From the NCBI GenBank assembly GCA_046540795.1, contig JBKHEN010000135.1:1-6958 (forward strand): a DNA stretch of 6,958 nucleotides, given 5' to 3'. Position numbers and translations under genes: made by a program. Positions 1 through 5,776 of this stretch are shown here, piece by piece. This DNA comes from JAAAOH01 sp046540795. GTDB taxonomy: Bacteria > Spirochaetota > Spirochaetia > DSM-27196 > PWMO01. The number at the start of each line of letters is the position of its first letter. Within the stretch, counting starts at the first letter, position 1. The notes beneath the pieces were generated by a model that saw only the letters and a program-made list of their open reading frames with translations, was not told the origin of the DNA and ran no database searches.

Positions 1-826
1 CACCGGCCTCCGTGTCCGCCTCCGTGTCGGCGTCCGTGTCGGCGTCCGTGTCGGCATCCGTGTCGGCGTCGCCCATGCCCGGGCGCACGAGGGCCGTCCC
101 CTCGTCGTCGATCATGAACGCCTCGTGCTCATAGCCCAGCTCGAGCTCCAGGATGTCGTTCTGCAGCGTTGTAAGAAGCACGTCGAAACCGACCACCCCG
201 ATGAGCCCGTTCTCGCCGTTTACCGGGGCGGCCGAGCTCACGGTAAGCTCTTTCGTGTTTGCATCCACGTAGAGATCGGTCCATGTGGGCTCTCCGTCCT
301 CCTGTGCCTGCTCATACCACGGACGGGAGCGAGGGTCGAAACCCTCCTCCGCGGCAAGCACGTCCACGACTTCCTCGTCGTCGATGACCGTGATGCCCGA
401 ATCGGTGCCCATGTATCCGAGGGTCAGGAAGGGGTTATGCTCCACCATTGTCTCGAGGCTCAACCCGACCCGCTCGAGACGCCGTAGCTCCGTTTCGAGC
501 TCCGTTTCGAGCTCCGGAGAGCCATAGCCCTCGCCCGTCCAGGGAAGGAGAATGTTGCGTTCGGTCGACTCGCCCGGGGGCGGGACGGCGTAGAGTTTCT
601 CCGCCAGCGCAGCGGTGCTCCGGGTCTCATCGAGGATGCGGCTAAAAATCGAATCATAGTACACGGTTTTCTCTTCAACGATGCGGGTCAGCTGCTCCTC
701 CGCCTGTTCGAGGAGCACATTCTGCTGCTGTAGCAGTGCCACAGAGCCGACCACGACCAGCGAGAGGAGGGGCAATAGCACCAACACAATGGTGATTCGC
801 GCCTTTATGGAGAGACTTCTACGCAT
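1..826 (-). CDS. dCache-domain membrane sensor, probably a chemoreceptor (partial, C-terminus beyond window)
   Basis: Reading down from an ATG at 826-824, the frame stays open for 275 codons to the left edge. Residues 1-11 are basic, residues 12-33 form a hydrophobic helix, and residues 35-75 look helical. A dCache_1-type extracellular sensor domain follows. Its hallmark FDPRSRPWY is at 163-171, Y186 sits in WTDLYVDANT, and D215 sits in GVVGFDV. These match positions of the amino-acid-binding dCache signature known from PctA-like receptors (R168, W170, Y171, Y186, D215), with F163 where Tyr is usual. The membrane-proximal lobe begins around FMIDDEGTALVRPG (237-250) and is interrupted by an acidic DADT repeat. 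The second helix and the output domain (methyl-accepting, kinase, GGDEF or other) are outside the window, so the output class is unknown. An AAGGG ribosome site lies 7 nt before the ATG, and a strong promoter lies upstream. The sensor assignment is firm; the chemoreceptor and ligand calls are inference. Confidence 0.88.
   Translation of the reverse strand, partial: MRRSLSIKARITIVLVLLPLLSLVVVGSVALLQQQNVLLEQAEEQLTRIVEEKTVYYDSIFSRILDETRSTAALAEKLYAVPPPGESTERNILLPWTGEGYGSPELETELETELRRLERVGLSLETMVEHNPFLTLGYMGTDSGITVIDDEEVVDVLAAEEGFDPRSRPWYEQAQEDGEPTWTDLYVDANTKELTVSSAAPVNGENGLIGVVGFDVLLTTLQNDILELELGYEHEAFMIDDEGTALVRPGMGDADTDADTDADTDADTEADTEAG
5..70 (-). repeat. 12-bp in-frame tandem repeat coding for (D/E)ADT
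   Basis: Five consecutive 12-bp units (70 down to 11) encode four DADT and one EADT, residues 253-272 of the sensor, and a sixth unit begins as EA before the sequence changes to Gly at the edge. Units differ only by single-base changes. The period is a multiple of three, so copy-number change would alter length without shifting frame. The array falls in the presumed membrane-proximal lobe of the dCache domain. Confidence 0.93.
485..514 (-). repeat. Short 12-bp in-frame repeat coding for ELET
   Basis: Two identical 12-bp units (491-502 and 503-514 on the plus strand, CGTTTCGAGCTC) followed by a half unit encode ELETELETEL at residues 105-114 of the sensor. This lies between the N-terminal helical region and the core of the first Cache lobe. 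It is a small duplication with the same period as the DADT array in the same gene. Confidence 0.85.
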
Positions 827-833
827 GGAGACA

Positions 834-838
834 CCCTT
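834..838 (-). promoter_or_regulatory. Ribosome binding site of the dCache sensor gene
   Basis: On the minus strand, AAGGG lies 7 nt upstream of the ATG at 826-824. This supports that ATG as the start, together with the basic-then-hydrophobic N-terminus it produces. Confidence 0.6.
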
Positions 839-856
839 CGAAGTGTGGATAACCGT

Positions 857-885
857 ATTCTAGAGGCGGTTCGGTCCGCGGTCAA
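857..885 (-). promoter_or_regulatory. Sigma70-type promoter of the dCache sensor gene
   Basis: On the minus strand, TTGACC (885-880) is separated by exactly 17 bp from TAGAAT (862-857). Each box matches five of six positions of the housekeeping consensus. The predicted transcription start near 850 gives a leader of about 24 nt, enough to contain the AAGGG site. This is the best promoter in the window. It implies the sensor is transcribed independently of the aminotransferase gene upstream. Confidence 0.72.
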
Positions 886-914
886 GTCGAGGATCTCCAG
901 ACGCCTGCCTGAGT

Positions 915-938
915 GACCGGCACCCGCGGGCGCCGGTC
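915..938 (-). terminator. GC-rich hairpin after the class I/II aminotransferase gene (terminator-like, no U-tract)
   Basis: A near-perfect inverted repeat has arms GACCGGC/GCCGGTC that extend inward through CCC/GGG with one G-T pair on the minus-strand RNA, giving about 10 bp of stem around a CGCG loop. It begins 11 nt after the stop codon of the minus-strand aminotransferase and lies before the sensor promoter, the expected place for a terminator. No T-run follows on the minus strand, so it may instead be an mRNA-stabilising 3' hairpin. Confidence 0.45.
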
Positions 939-949
939 GGGGACTCGGC

Positions 950-2140
950 TCACCCGCTCATGACGTTGCCGATGGCCCGGCCGAGCCGCTCGATCGCCGT
1001 TCGGATGGCCTCTTCGGAGTTCATAGTGAAGTTCAACCGCATGGTGGCCGCCCCGGCGGCGGGGTCGGTGTAGAAGTACTTGCCCGGCACAAAGGCAACT
1101 TTGTTGCGGATGCCCTCCTCGTAGATGGCGTCCATGTCGGCCTCCGGCGGTCCCTCTACCCAGATGAACATGCCGCCCTCGGGCCGAGACCAGCTGAAGC
1201 CCTTCGGAAACCGACGCTCCATTTCCGCAAGCATGGTCTCCTGTTTGGGACGATAGATCTCCACGATCTTCGGTACGTGTCGCTCGTAGTGGCCGCCGCT
1301 AATGAACTCCGCGCAGAGTGCCTGGGTCAGGGAGCTGGTGTTCAGATCGACGCCCTGCTTGGCGATGACCAGCCAACCCCGAATCCGCTCCGGCGCGACA
1401 TAATAGCCCACCCGAAGACCCGGGGCAAAGACCTTCGAGAACGATCCCGTGTACAGGACGTGTTCCGGCGCAAAGCTCCTGATCGGCGGAACCCATTCTC
1501 CCCGAAACCGCAAGGCGCCATAGGGGTCGTCCTCGATGACGAGGGTATCGCTGTCGGCGGCGATCTCCGCTACCCGGCGGCGTCGGTCCAGGCTCAGCGT
1601 CCGTCCGGTGGGATTCTGAAAGGTGGGGCAGAGGTAGACAAACTTCGGATGATGATTGTCGATCACTTTCCGTAGCGACTCGGGTAGCACGCCGTCTTCG
1701 TCGGTTTTCACCTGTACGTAATTCGGCTCGTAAGGATTGAACGCCTGCAGCGCGCCGAGGTAGGAGGGTGCCTCCACCGCCACGGCATCTCCGGGGGCAA
1801 GCAGGATCTTCCCCACGGCGTCGAGAACGGACTGGGAGCCCGTGGTGACGAACACCTCCTCCGGGTCGACGCGGATGCTTCGGGCGGCGAGGTGATCGGC
1901 AAGCGCCGCCCGGAGCGGGGGAAATCCCTCCGTCCGGGTGTACTGCAGGGCGTCGGTCCCGTAGCGTTCCATGGCCCCGCGGTACAGCTCATCGACAATG
2001 TCCGTGGGGAATGCGTCGGGGGACGGCATGCCGCCGCCGAGAGAGATGATGTCGGGTTGGGCGGCAAGCTTGAGGATCTCGCGGATTGCGCTCGATCCCA
2101 TATTGCGGGTTCTGGGAGCGAGAAAGTCTACTGTTTTCAT
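950..2140 (-). CDS. PLP-dependent class I/II aminotransferase (LysN/ARO8/kynurenine-aminotransferase-II type)
   Basis: This is a complete 396-residue fold-type I aminotransferase, the usual length for the family, with the stand-alone LysN/ARO8/KAT-II architecture and no GntR DNA-binding domain. The N-terminus has ISLGGGMPSPDAFP (31-45), the substrate-mouth region seen in 2-aminoadipate and branched-chain or aromatic transaminases. Catalytic landmarks are Y67 (QYTRTEG), N176 in FQNPTG, D204 and Y207 in EDDPYG, the PLP lysine K236 in TGSFSKVFAPGLRVGY, and the carboxylate-binding R368 in MRLNFT. It should transfer the amino group of an amino acid to 2-oxoglutarate in the cytoplasm. The exact substrate (2-aminoadipate, leucine, aromatic, kynurenine) cannot be told from motifs. 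The ATG at 2140 is supported by the family-typical N-terminus, though its ribosome site is weak (GAG 4 nt upstream). It is divergent from the plus-strand genes and upstream of a sensor that may bind amino acids. Confidence 0.93.
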   Translation of the reverse strand: MKTVDFLAPRTRNMGSSAIREILKLAAQPDIISLGGGMPSPDAFPTDIVDELYRGAMERYGTDALQYTRTEGFPPLRAALADHLAARSIRVDPEEVFVTTGSQSVLDAVGKILLAPGDAVAVEAPSYLGALQAFNPYEPNYVQVKTDEDGVLPESLRKVIDNHHPKFVYLCPTFQNPTGRTLSLDRRRRVAEIAADSDTLVIEDDPYGALRFRGEWVPPIRSFAPEHVLYTGSFSKVFAPGLRVGYYVAPERIRGWLVIAKQGVDLNTSSLTQALCAEFISGGHYERHVPKIVEIYRPKQETMLAEMERRFPKGFSWSRPEGGMFIWVEGPPEADMDAIYEEGIRNKVAFVPGKYFYTDPAAGAATMRLNFTMNSEEAIRTAIERLGRAIGNVMSG

Positions 2141-2172
2141 GACTCAAGCGTAGCACGGAAGGGGCAACTACG

Positions 2173-2178
2173 ATAGTA
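2173..2178 (-). promoter_or_regulatory. Candidate -10 box for the class I/II aminotransferase gene
   Basis: TACTAT on the minus strand lies in the only AT-rich patch upstream of the gene and would give a leader of about 26 nt. No recognisable -35 box is found 16-18 bp upstream, where the sequence is C-rich, so an activator or an alternative sigma factor may be needed, or the call may be wrong. Confidence 0.28.
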
Positions 2179-2195
2179 CAAAATGCCTTCGCCGA

Positions 2196-2243
2196 GGGGG
2201 CCGGCGACCGGGCGGCTGCGGGGGCCGGCGACCGGGGCCGGCC
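2196..2243. repeat. 17-bp direct repeat and hairpin in the divergent intergenic region
   Basis: GGGGGCCGGCGACCGGG occurs twice, at 2196-2212 and 2220-2236, a 24-bp spacing. The second copy with its right flank also forms a 7-bp perfect hairpin, GGCCGGC (2223-2229) and GCCGGCC (2237-2243) with a 7-nt loop. The elements sit between the two divergent start codons, at the position of the missing -35 of the leftward gene. Operator sites for a shared regulator are possible; a local GC-rich duplication is equally plausible. Confidence 0.7.
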
Positions 2244-2281
2244 TGCGCCTCCGACCGCTTCCCCCTCACCGCCGCAGGGTC

Positions 2282-2287
2282 TATACT
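2282..2287 (+). promoter_or_regulatory. Candidate -10 box for the fucose-isomerase-like gene
   Basis: TATACT is a five-of-six match to the -10 consensus in an otherwise very GC-rich region. A poor -35 (TTCCCC, 2259-2264) lies 17 bp upstream. Transcription would start near 2294, only about 5 nt before the ATG at 2299, and no Shine-Dalgarno sequence is present, so the message could be nearly leaderless. Confidence 0.4.
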
Positions 2288-2298
2288 CCGACCCCATC

Positions 2299-3621
2299 AT
2301 GGCCATTGGGCTTATTCCCTTCTACTCGGCCCTTCATCCGGAGTTCGATCTCGAAAAGGGGCACCGCGAGCTGTTCTCGGCGCTACGGGCGGAGCACGAG
2401 GTGCGCCTCGGCGAGCCGCCGCCGCCGGTGAGCGGTGTCACGCAGGAAGGCGCCACGAAGGGGCGGGCGGCCGATGTCCCGGTAGCCCGCGGCCGGCACA
2501 CCGATGTCCGGAGTGGGGACCGCCCGGCGGACCTGCAGGTGGCGTTCATCGCCTCAGGCGGCACCGAGCAGCAGTTCGTGGACGCCTTCCCCAGGCTTCC
2601 ACGGCCGGTCTACCTGCTCACCGACGGTAAGCACAATTCCTTCGCCGCATCGCTTGAGATCGCCGCGTGGGTGCGCCGGCAGGGTGAGCACTGTGAGATT
2701 CTCCACGGGGATTTCAGAGAGATTTCGAAGCGACTCTCCGACCTTGCTTCAGTGGCTGAGGCCGAGGCGGCCCTCGGGCAGGCACGGTTCGGCTTTGTCG
2801 GGGCGCCTTCGGACTGGCTGATTGCGAGCTCCGTCGATCGGCGAGAGCTTGCCGATCGCTTCGGGCCGGCGGCGGAGGACGTTGCGCTGGAGGAGTTGTA
2901 CGCGCGGATCGACGCGGTTGCCCCGGATGAGGCCCGCCGCGTTGCCGGCCGGCTGATCGAGCGAAGCGGAGACGTGGTGGAGCCCGACACGGAAGCGCTG
3001 GAGCAGGCCTCGGCCATATACCTCGGGCTGAAGCGGCTGGTCGAAGAGAAAGGGCTGACGGCGCTGACGCTGCGGTGTTTCGATCTGGTAACCCGGTACC
3101 GAAACACCGGGTGTGTGGCCCTCGCCCTGCTGAACGACGAGGGGGTGATGGCCGGCTGTGAGGGCGACCAGCAGGCGCTGTTTACGGTGGTGGTGGCCCA
3201 CGTGCTCACCGGTGAAGTACCGTTTCTCGCTAACCCGGCCGCTCTCGACGTGCCGGGAAACGCCGTGGAGGTCGCCCACTGTATGGTGCCTACAGCGCTC
3301 GTGCGGGGGTTCCGACTGCGCAGTCACTTCGAGACCGGAGTCGGCGTCGCGATCGATGGACAGTGGGAGGGCGATGAAGTGACCATCTGCCGTATCGGCG
3401 GGGAGAACCTCTCCCTCGGATGGGCCTCCGAGGCGGTGGTGGAGAGCGCCCCCTACAGCGAGGATCGATGCCGGACGCAGCTCCGACTCCGCTTGGAGGA
3501 GGACGTTCGATATTTTCTCGAGGTGGCGCCGGCGAACCACCACGTGATTGTGCGCGGGCGGTGGGCGGCACGGTTCCGTACGTTCTTCGAGCATCGACAG
3601 ATCCGGGACGCTTGGGCATAA
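2299..3621 (+). CDS. L-fucose/L-arabinose isomerase-like protein (COG2407-type)
   Basis: This 440-residue cytoplasmic protein resembles the FucI/AraA-like group, usually annotated as fucose isomerase. Supporting segments are the N-terminal MAIGLIPFYSALHPEF, the central PSDWLIAS (170-177), FDLVTRYRNTGCVALALLNDEG (261-282), GCEGD (286-290), FLANPAALD (309-317), VAHCMVP (325-331), LRSHFETGVGVAI (340-352) and NHHVIVRG (413-420). By recalled comparison with E. coli FucI, D290 and one of H414/H415 are candidate metal ligands. The family would interconvert an aldose and a ketose with a divalent metal, but many members have no proven substrate. Residues 38-77, rich in Pro, Gly, Arg and Ala, look like a low-complexity insertion between the first strand-helix and the VAFIASGGTE strand. 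The ATG at 2299 has no Shine-Dalgarno but gives the family-like N-terminus. The stop is 10 bp before the next gene, suggesting co-transcription. Confidence 0.82.
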   Translation: MAIGLIPFYSALHPEFDLEKGHRELFSALRAEHEVRLGEPPPPVSGVTQEGATKGRAADVPVARGRHTDVRSGDRPADLQVAFIASGGTEQQFVDAFPRLPRPVYLLTDGKHNSFAASLEIAAWVRRQGEHCEILHGDFREISKRLSDLASVAEAEAALGQARFGFVGAPSDWLIASSVDRRELADRFGPAAEDVALEELYARIDAVAPDEARRVAGRLIERSGDVVEPDTEALEQASAIYLGLKRLVEEKGLTALTLRCFDLVTRYRNTGCVALALLNDEGVMAGCEGDQQALFTVVVAHVLTGEVPFLANPAALDVPGNAVEVAHCMVPTALVRGFRLRSHFETGVGVAIDGQWEGDEVTICRIGGENLSLGWASEAVVESAPYSEDRCRTQLRLRLEEDVRYFLEVAPANHHVIVRGRWAARFRTFFEHRQIRDAWA

Positions 3622-3631
3622 TGGTGTGGTC

Positions 3632-5014
3632 ATGGATAGACAGGCATATCGTTCCGAACTTATCGATTTCTACGTAGGTAAGCACCCGAGTTCCCGCGAG
3701 CATCACGAGGGAGCCGAGGCGGTTCTCCTCGGCGGTGGCAGCCACAATCTTCGGCTGTTCCGTCCGTTTCCGTTCTACACCGGCGACGCACGGGGCGCCA
3801 CGGTGACCGATATCGACGGCAACACCTACGTGGATTTCTGGCAGGGGCACTTCGCGAATATCCTCGGCCATAATCCCCGGGTGGTCCTCGACGCGCTGCG
3901 CAAGGAGCTGGACTCGGACCGGGGGCTGATAACGGGTTTCCCCACTCGGCAGCAGGAAGAGCTGGCCGAGCTGATCCTCACCCGGGTCGGAGCCGAGCGG
4001 ATTCGTTTCACCACAAGCGGCGCCCTGGCGACGATGAACGCCATTCTCCTCGCCCGCGCCTTCACGGGGAGACGCATTGTCGTCAAGGTTGCCGGCGGCT
4101 GGCACGGTGGGCAGCCGTTTGCTCTGAAGGGGATTCACAGTTACCACAACGGGCTGCGAAGCGTGGAATCGGCCGGGCTGCCGCAGTGCTCGGATACCGA
4201 CGTAGTGGTTACGAGCTTCAACGACCTCGAGGATCTCGAGGAGGTGTTTGAGCGGCACGGGGATGAAATCGCCTGTGTTATAACGGAGCCGATGGTCGGC
4301 AGCGGAGGGCTCATCTTTGCCGATCCGGCCTATCTTTCCCGGATACGGGAGCTGACACGAGAACATGGGGCCCTTCTCATCCTCGATGAGGTCATCACCG
4401 GGTTCCGGTTCCACGCGGGGGCTCTGCAGTCGCTGTACCGAGTCGTTCCCGACCTGTCGGTGTTCGGCAAAGCCATCGGCGGCGGCATGCCCATCGCGGC
4501 GGTGACCGGGCGGGAGGACATCATGTCGCTCGCCGCCCCGGGCGCGGATCCCGAAAAGGCGGTTAAGTTCGACGGGGGAACGTATAGCGGCCACCCCGGC
4601 GCCATGGTTGCAGGGGTCGCGTTCATCCGGCATCTCATCGAGCACGAAGACGAGATCTACCCCTACATCGGACACCTCGGTAGGATCGCCCGAGAAGGGA
4701 TCGAGGAGCGCCTTGCCGCCTATGGGTTCAACGCACGTTGCGGAGGCGACGGGAGTCCGGTCACCGAGAACAGCTCGTTGTGCGCGGTGCACGTGCTCAC
4801 CGACGGGGCGCATTCGCTGAGGTCGCCCGAGCAGGTCGCGGATCCTGCGCGCAGTGACGTTGAGCTTCGCGACGAGATATTCAAGCTTGCGATGCTCAGA
4901 GAGGGATTTTACGTGGTACACGGCTACGGGGGCATCAGCTTTGCTCATAGCGAGGAGCAGGTCCGCGGCTCCGTGGACGCATTCGAGCGCATCGCCCGAC
5001 GTTTGACCCGTTGA
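3632..5014 (+). CDS. Class III PLP aminotransferase, glutamate-1-semialdehyde-aminomutase-like
   Basis: This 460-residue fold-type I enzyme is of class III. Landmarks are DIDGNTYVDF (60-69), E219 in ITEPMVGSGG, D252 in LILDEVITGFR, the PLP lysine K280 in FGKAIGGGMPIAAVTG, and T317 in GGTYSGHPGAM, which resembles the GSA-aminomutase GTLSGNP loop. Two features argue against true HemL: the usual SGTEA phosphate loop reads SGALA (129-133), and the usual YHG motif is WHGGQP (157-162). The protein is also about 35 residues longer than E. coli HemL, with extra sequence around 371-412. It is therefore a class III aminotransferase or aminomutase of unknown substrate. The ATG at 3632 is chosen because it begins just before conserved-looking sequence. 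GTG at 3626 is an alternative, and neither has a good ribosome site, so expression may depend on coupling to the upstream gene, which ends 10 bp before. Confidence 0.88.
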   Translation: MDRQAYRSELIDFYVGKHPSSREHHEGAEAVLLGGGSHNLRLFRPFPFYTGDARGATVTDIDGNTYVDFWQGHFANILGHNPRVVLDALRKELDSDRGLITGFPTRQQEELAELILTRVGAERIRFTTSGALATMNAILLARAFTGRRIVVKVAGGWHGGQPFALKGIHSYHNGLRSVESAGLPQCSDTDVVVTSFNDLEDLEEVFERHGDEIACVITEPMVGSGGLIFADPAYLSRIRELTREHGALLILDEVITGFRFHAGALQSLYRVVPDLSVFGKAIGGGMPIAAVTGREDIMSLAAPGADPEKAVKFDGGTYSGHPGAMVAGVAFIRHLIEHEDEIYPYIGHLGRIAREGIEERLAAYGFNARCGGDGSPVTENSSLCAVHVLTDGAHSLRSPEQVADPARSDVELRDEIFKLAMLREGFYVVHGYGGISFAHSEEQVRGSVDAFERIARRLTR

Positions 5015-5040
5015 CCTCGGCCGCCCGGGAGGGCGATACT
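5011..5040 (+). promoter_or_regulatory. Possible promoter for the pcm gene pair
   Basis: TTGACC (5011-5016), overlapping the stop codon of the class III aminotransferase, is followed after 18 bp by GATACT (5035-5040). The predicted start near 5047 coincides with the ribosome site, leaving a very short leader, which lowers confidence. Confidence 0.35.
5022..5035 (+). other. Small intergenic hairpin
   Basis: CGCCC and GGGCG form a 5-bp stem capped by GGGA, a GNRA-type tetraloop, in the 42-bp gap between the class III aminotransferase and the methyltransferase gene. No T-run follows, so it is unlikely to be an efficient intrinsic terminator. It overlaps the spacer of the possible promoter. Confidence 0.35.
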
Positions 5041-5046
5041 AAAGAC

Positions 5047-5051
5047 GGGAG
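5047..5051 (+). promoter_or_regulatory. Ribosome binding site of pcm
   Basis: GGGAG lies 5 nt before the ATG at 5057. It decides the start: the methyltransferase is read with its signal peptide, rather than from the internal ATG at 5162 (residue 36), which has no comparable site. Confidence 0.7.
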
Positions 5052-5056
5052 TCGTC

Positions 5057-5116
5057 ATGAGAGGGGTAACGGTTCTCCTGTTGAGTCTGTCGCTGTTGCC
5101 GCCGACAACGCTTGCG
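5057..5116 (+). other. Signal peptide coding region of pcm
   Basis: Codons 1-20 encode one Arg, then a leucine-rich core (VTVLLLSLSLL), then a PPTTLA end with small residues at -3 and -1 relative to Ala21. The charge at the N-terminus is low, so a weak signal or an uncleaved anchor is possible. Confidence 0.75.
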
Positions 5117-5776
5117 GCGGACGAACACGCGGATGAGCGTGCCGACGAGCGCCGGCAAATGGTCGACCGCCATATCGACCGAGAAGGGGTTTCGGACCGG
5201 GCGGTCCTCGAGGCCATGCGGGAAGTGCCGCGGCACGAGTTTGTCGGGAGCGAGCACCGAAGCCAGGCCTACGCCAATCGCCCTCTGCCGATCGGGCACG
5301 GGCAGACCATCTCGCAGCCCTACATGGTCGCCTTCATGACCGAGGTACTCGAGCTCGACGCCGATGACACCGTCTTCGAAGTGGGCACCGGAAGCGGCTA
5401 TCAGGCGGCGGTGCTTGCCGAGATCGTACAGGAAGTGCACACCGTTGAAATTATCGAGGCATTGGCCGGCAGTGCGCGGCGGCGGCTGGACCGGCTCGGC
5501 TATGACAATGTCACCGTGGAGGAGGGCGACGGCTACTTCGGCAAGGAGGCGGCGGCGCCGTTCGATGCGATTATCGTGACCGCGGCCGCCGGTCACATTC
5601 CCTCACCCCTGGTCGAGCAATTGGACCGCGGCGGCAGGATGGTTATCCCGGTGGGCCCCGTGCACGCGGTACAGAACCTGGTGCTGGTCACCAAGGATGC
5701 CGAGGGTGAGGTAACCACGGAGCAGCTCTTGCCCGTGCGCTTCGTCCCGATGACCGGCCGCGCTCAGGAGCGATGA
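5057..5776 (+). CDS. pcm: Protein-L-isoaspartate O-methyltransferase with signal peptide (exported PIMT)
   Basis: The 239-residue protein is a PIMT-family enzyme, which methylates L-isoaspartyl residues in age-damaged proteins with S-adenosylmethionine to start their repair. Family motifs are VPRHEFV (57-63), the active-site segment GQTISQPYMVAFM (82-94), SAM motif I FEVGTGSGYQ (107-116), acidic E131 ending the next strand, EEGDGYFG (155-162), DAIIVTAAAGHIP (170-182), GGRMVIPVG (192-200) and the C-terminal LLPVRFVPMTG (224-234). E. coli Pcm is 208 residues; the extra length is N-terminal. That extension is a Sec-type signal peptide with predicted cleavage after TTLA at residue 20, followed by an acidic linker. 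The protein has no cysteine, so it is not a lipoprotein. The good ribosome site before residue 1 supports translation of the signal. It overlaps the next gene by ATGA. Identity is confident; export is strongly suggested but untested, and how SAM would be supplied outside the cytoplasm is unclear. Confidence 0.94.
   Translation: MRGVTVLLLSLSLLPPTTLAADEHADERADERRQMVDRHIDREGVSDRAVLEAMREVPRHEFVGSEHRSQAYANRPLPIGHGQTISQPYMVAFMTEVLELDADDTVFEVGTGSGYQAAVLAEIVQEVHTVEIIEALAGSARRRLDRLGYDNVTVEEGDGYFGKEAAAPFDAIIVTAAAGHIPSPLVEQLDRGGRMVIPVGPVHAVQNLVLVTKDAEGEVTTEQLLPVRFVPMTGRAQER
5766..5770 (+). promoter_or_regulatory. Ribosome site for the membrane spermidine-synthase-like gene
   Basis: AGGAG ends only 2 nt before the ATG at 5773, closer than ideal. 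A GTG at 5788 has AGG 4 nt and AGGG 8 nt upstream and is an alternative start. With either start the gene is tightly linked to pcm; the ATGA overlap would favour re-initiation by ribosomes finishing pcm. Confidence 0.45.

Noticed and set aside
125..487. Plus-strand open frames opposite the dCache sensor.
   Set aside because: The minus-strand reading has a membrane helix and a clear Cache motif; the plus-strand translations have no recognisable features.
2196..2236. CRISPR-like repeat between the divergent genes.
   Set aside because: There are only two 17-bp copies with a 7-bp gap, too few and too close for repeat-spacer architecture.
2749..3633. A 294-codon minus-strand open frame opposite the isomerase-like gene.
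   Set aside because: It is a shadow of the plus-strand gene, rich in His, Arg and Pro, with no domain-like pattern.
3290..4948. A 552-codon open frame on the minus strand across the isomerase-like and class III aminotransferase genes.
   Set aside because: It lies antisense to two clearly conserved genes, and its translation is rich in Arg, Pro and Gly with no recognisable motif. Long antisense frames are common in high-GC DNA.
3632..5014. Annotation of the class III aminotransferase as hemL (tetrapyrrole synthesis).
   Set aside because: The SGTEA and YHG-type motifs are replaced, the protein is longer, and no other haem gene is nearby, so only a family-level name is justified.
5039..5596. 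A 185-codon minus-strand open frame opposite pcm.
   Set aside because: It mirrors the pcm coding frame and has no motif of its own; pcm is unmistakable on the other strand.
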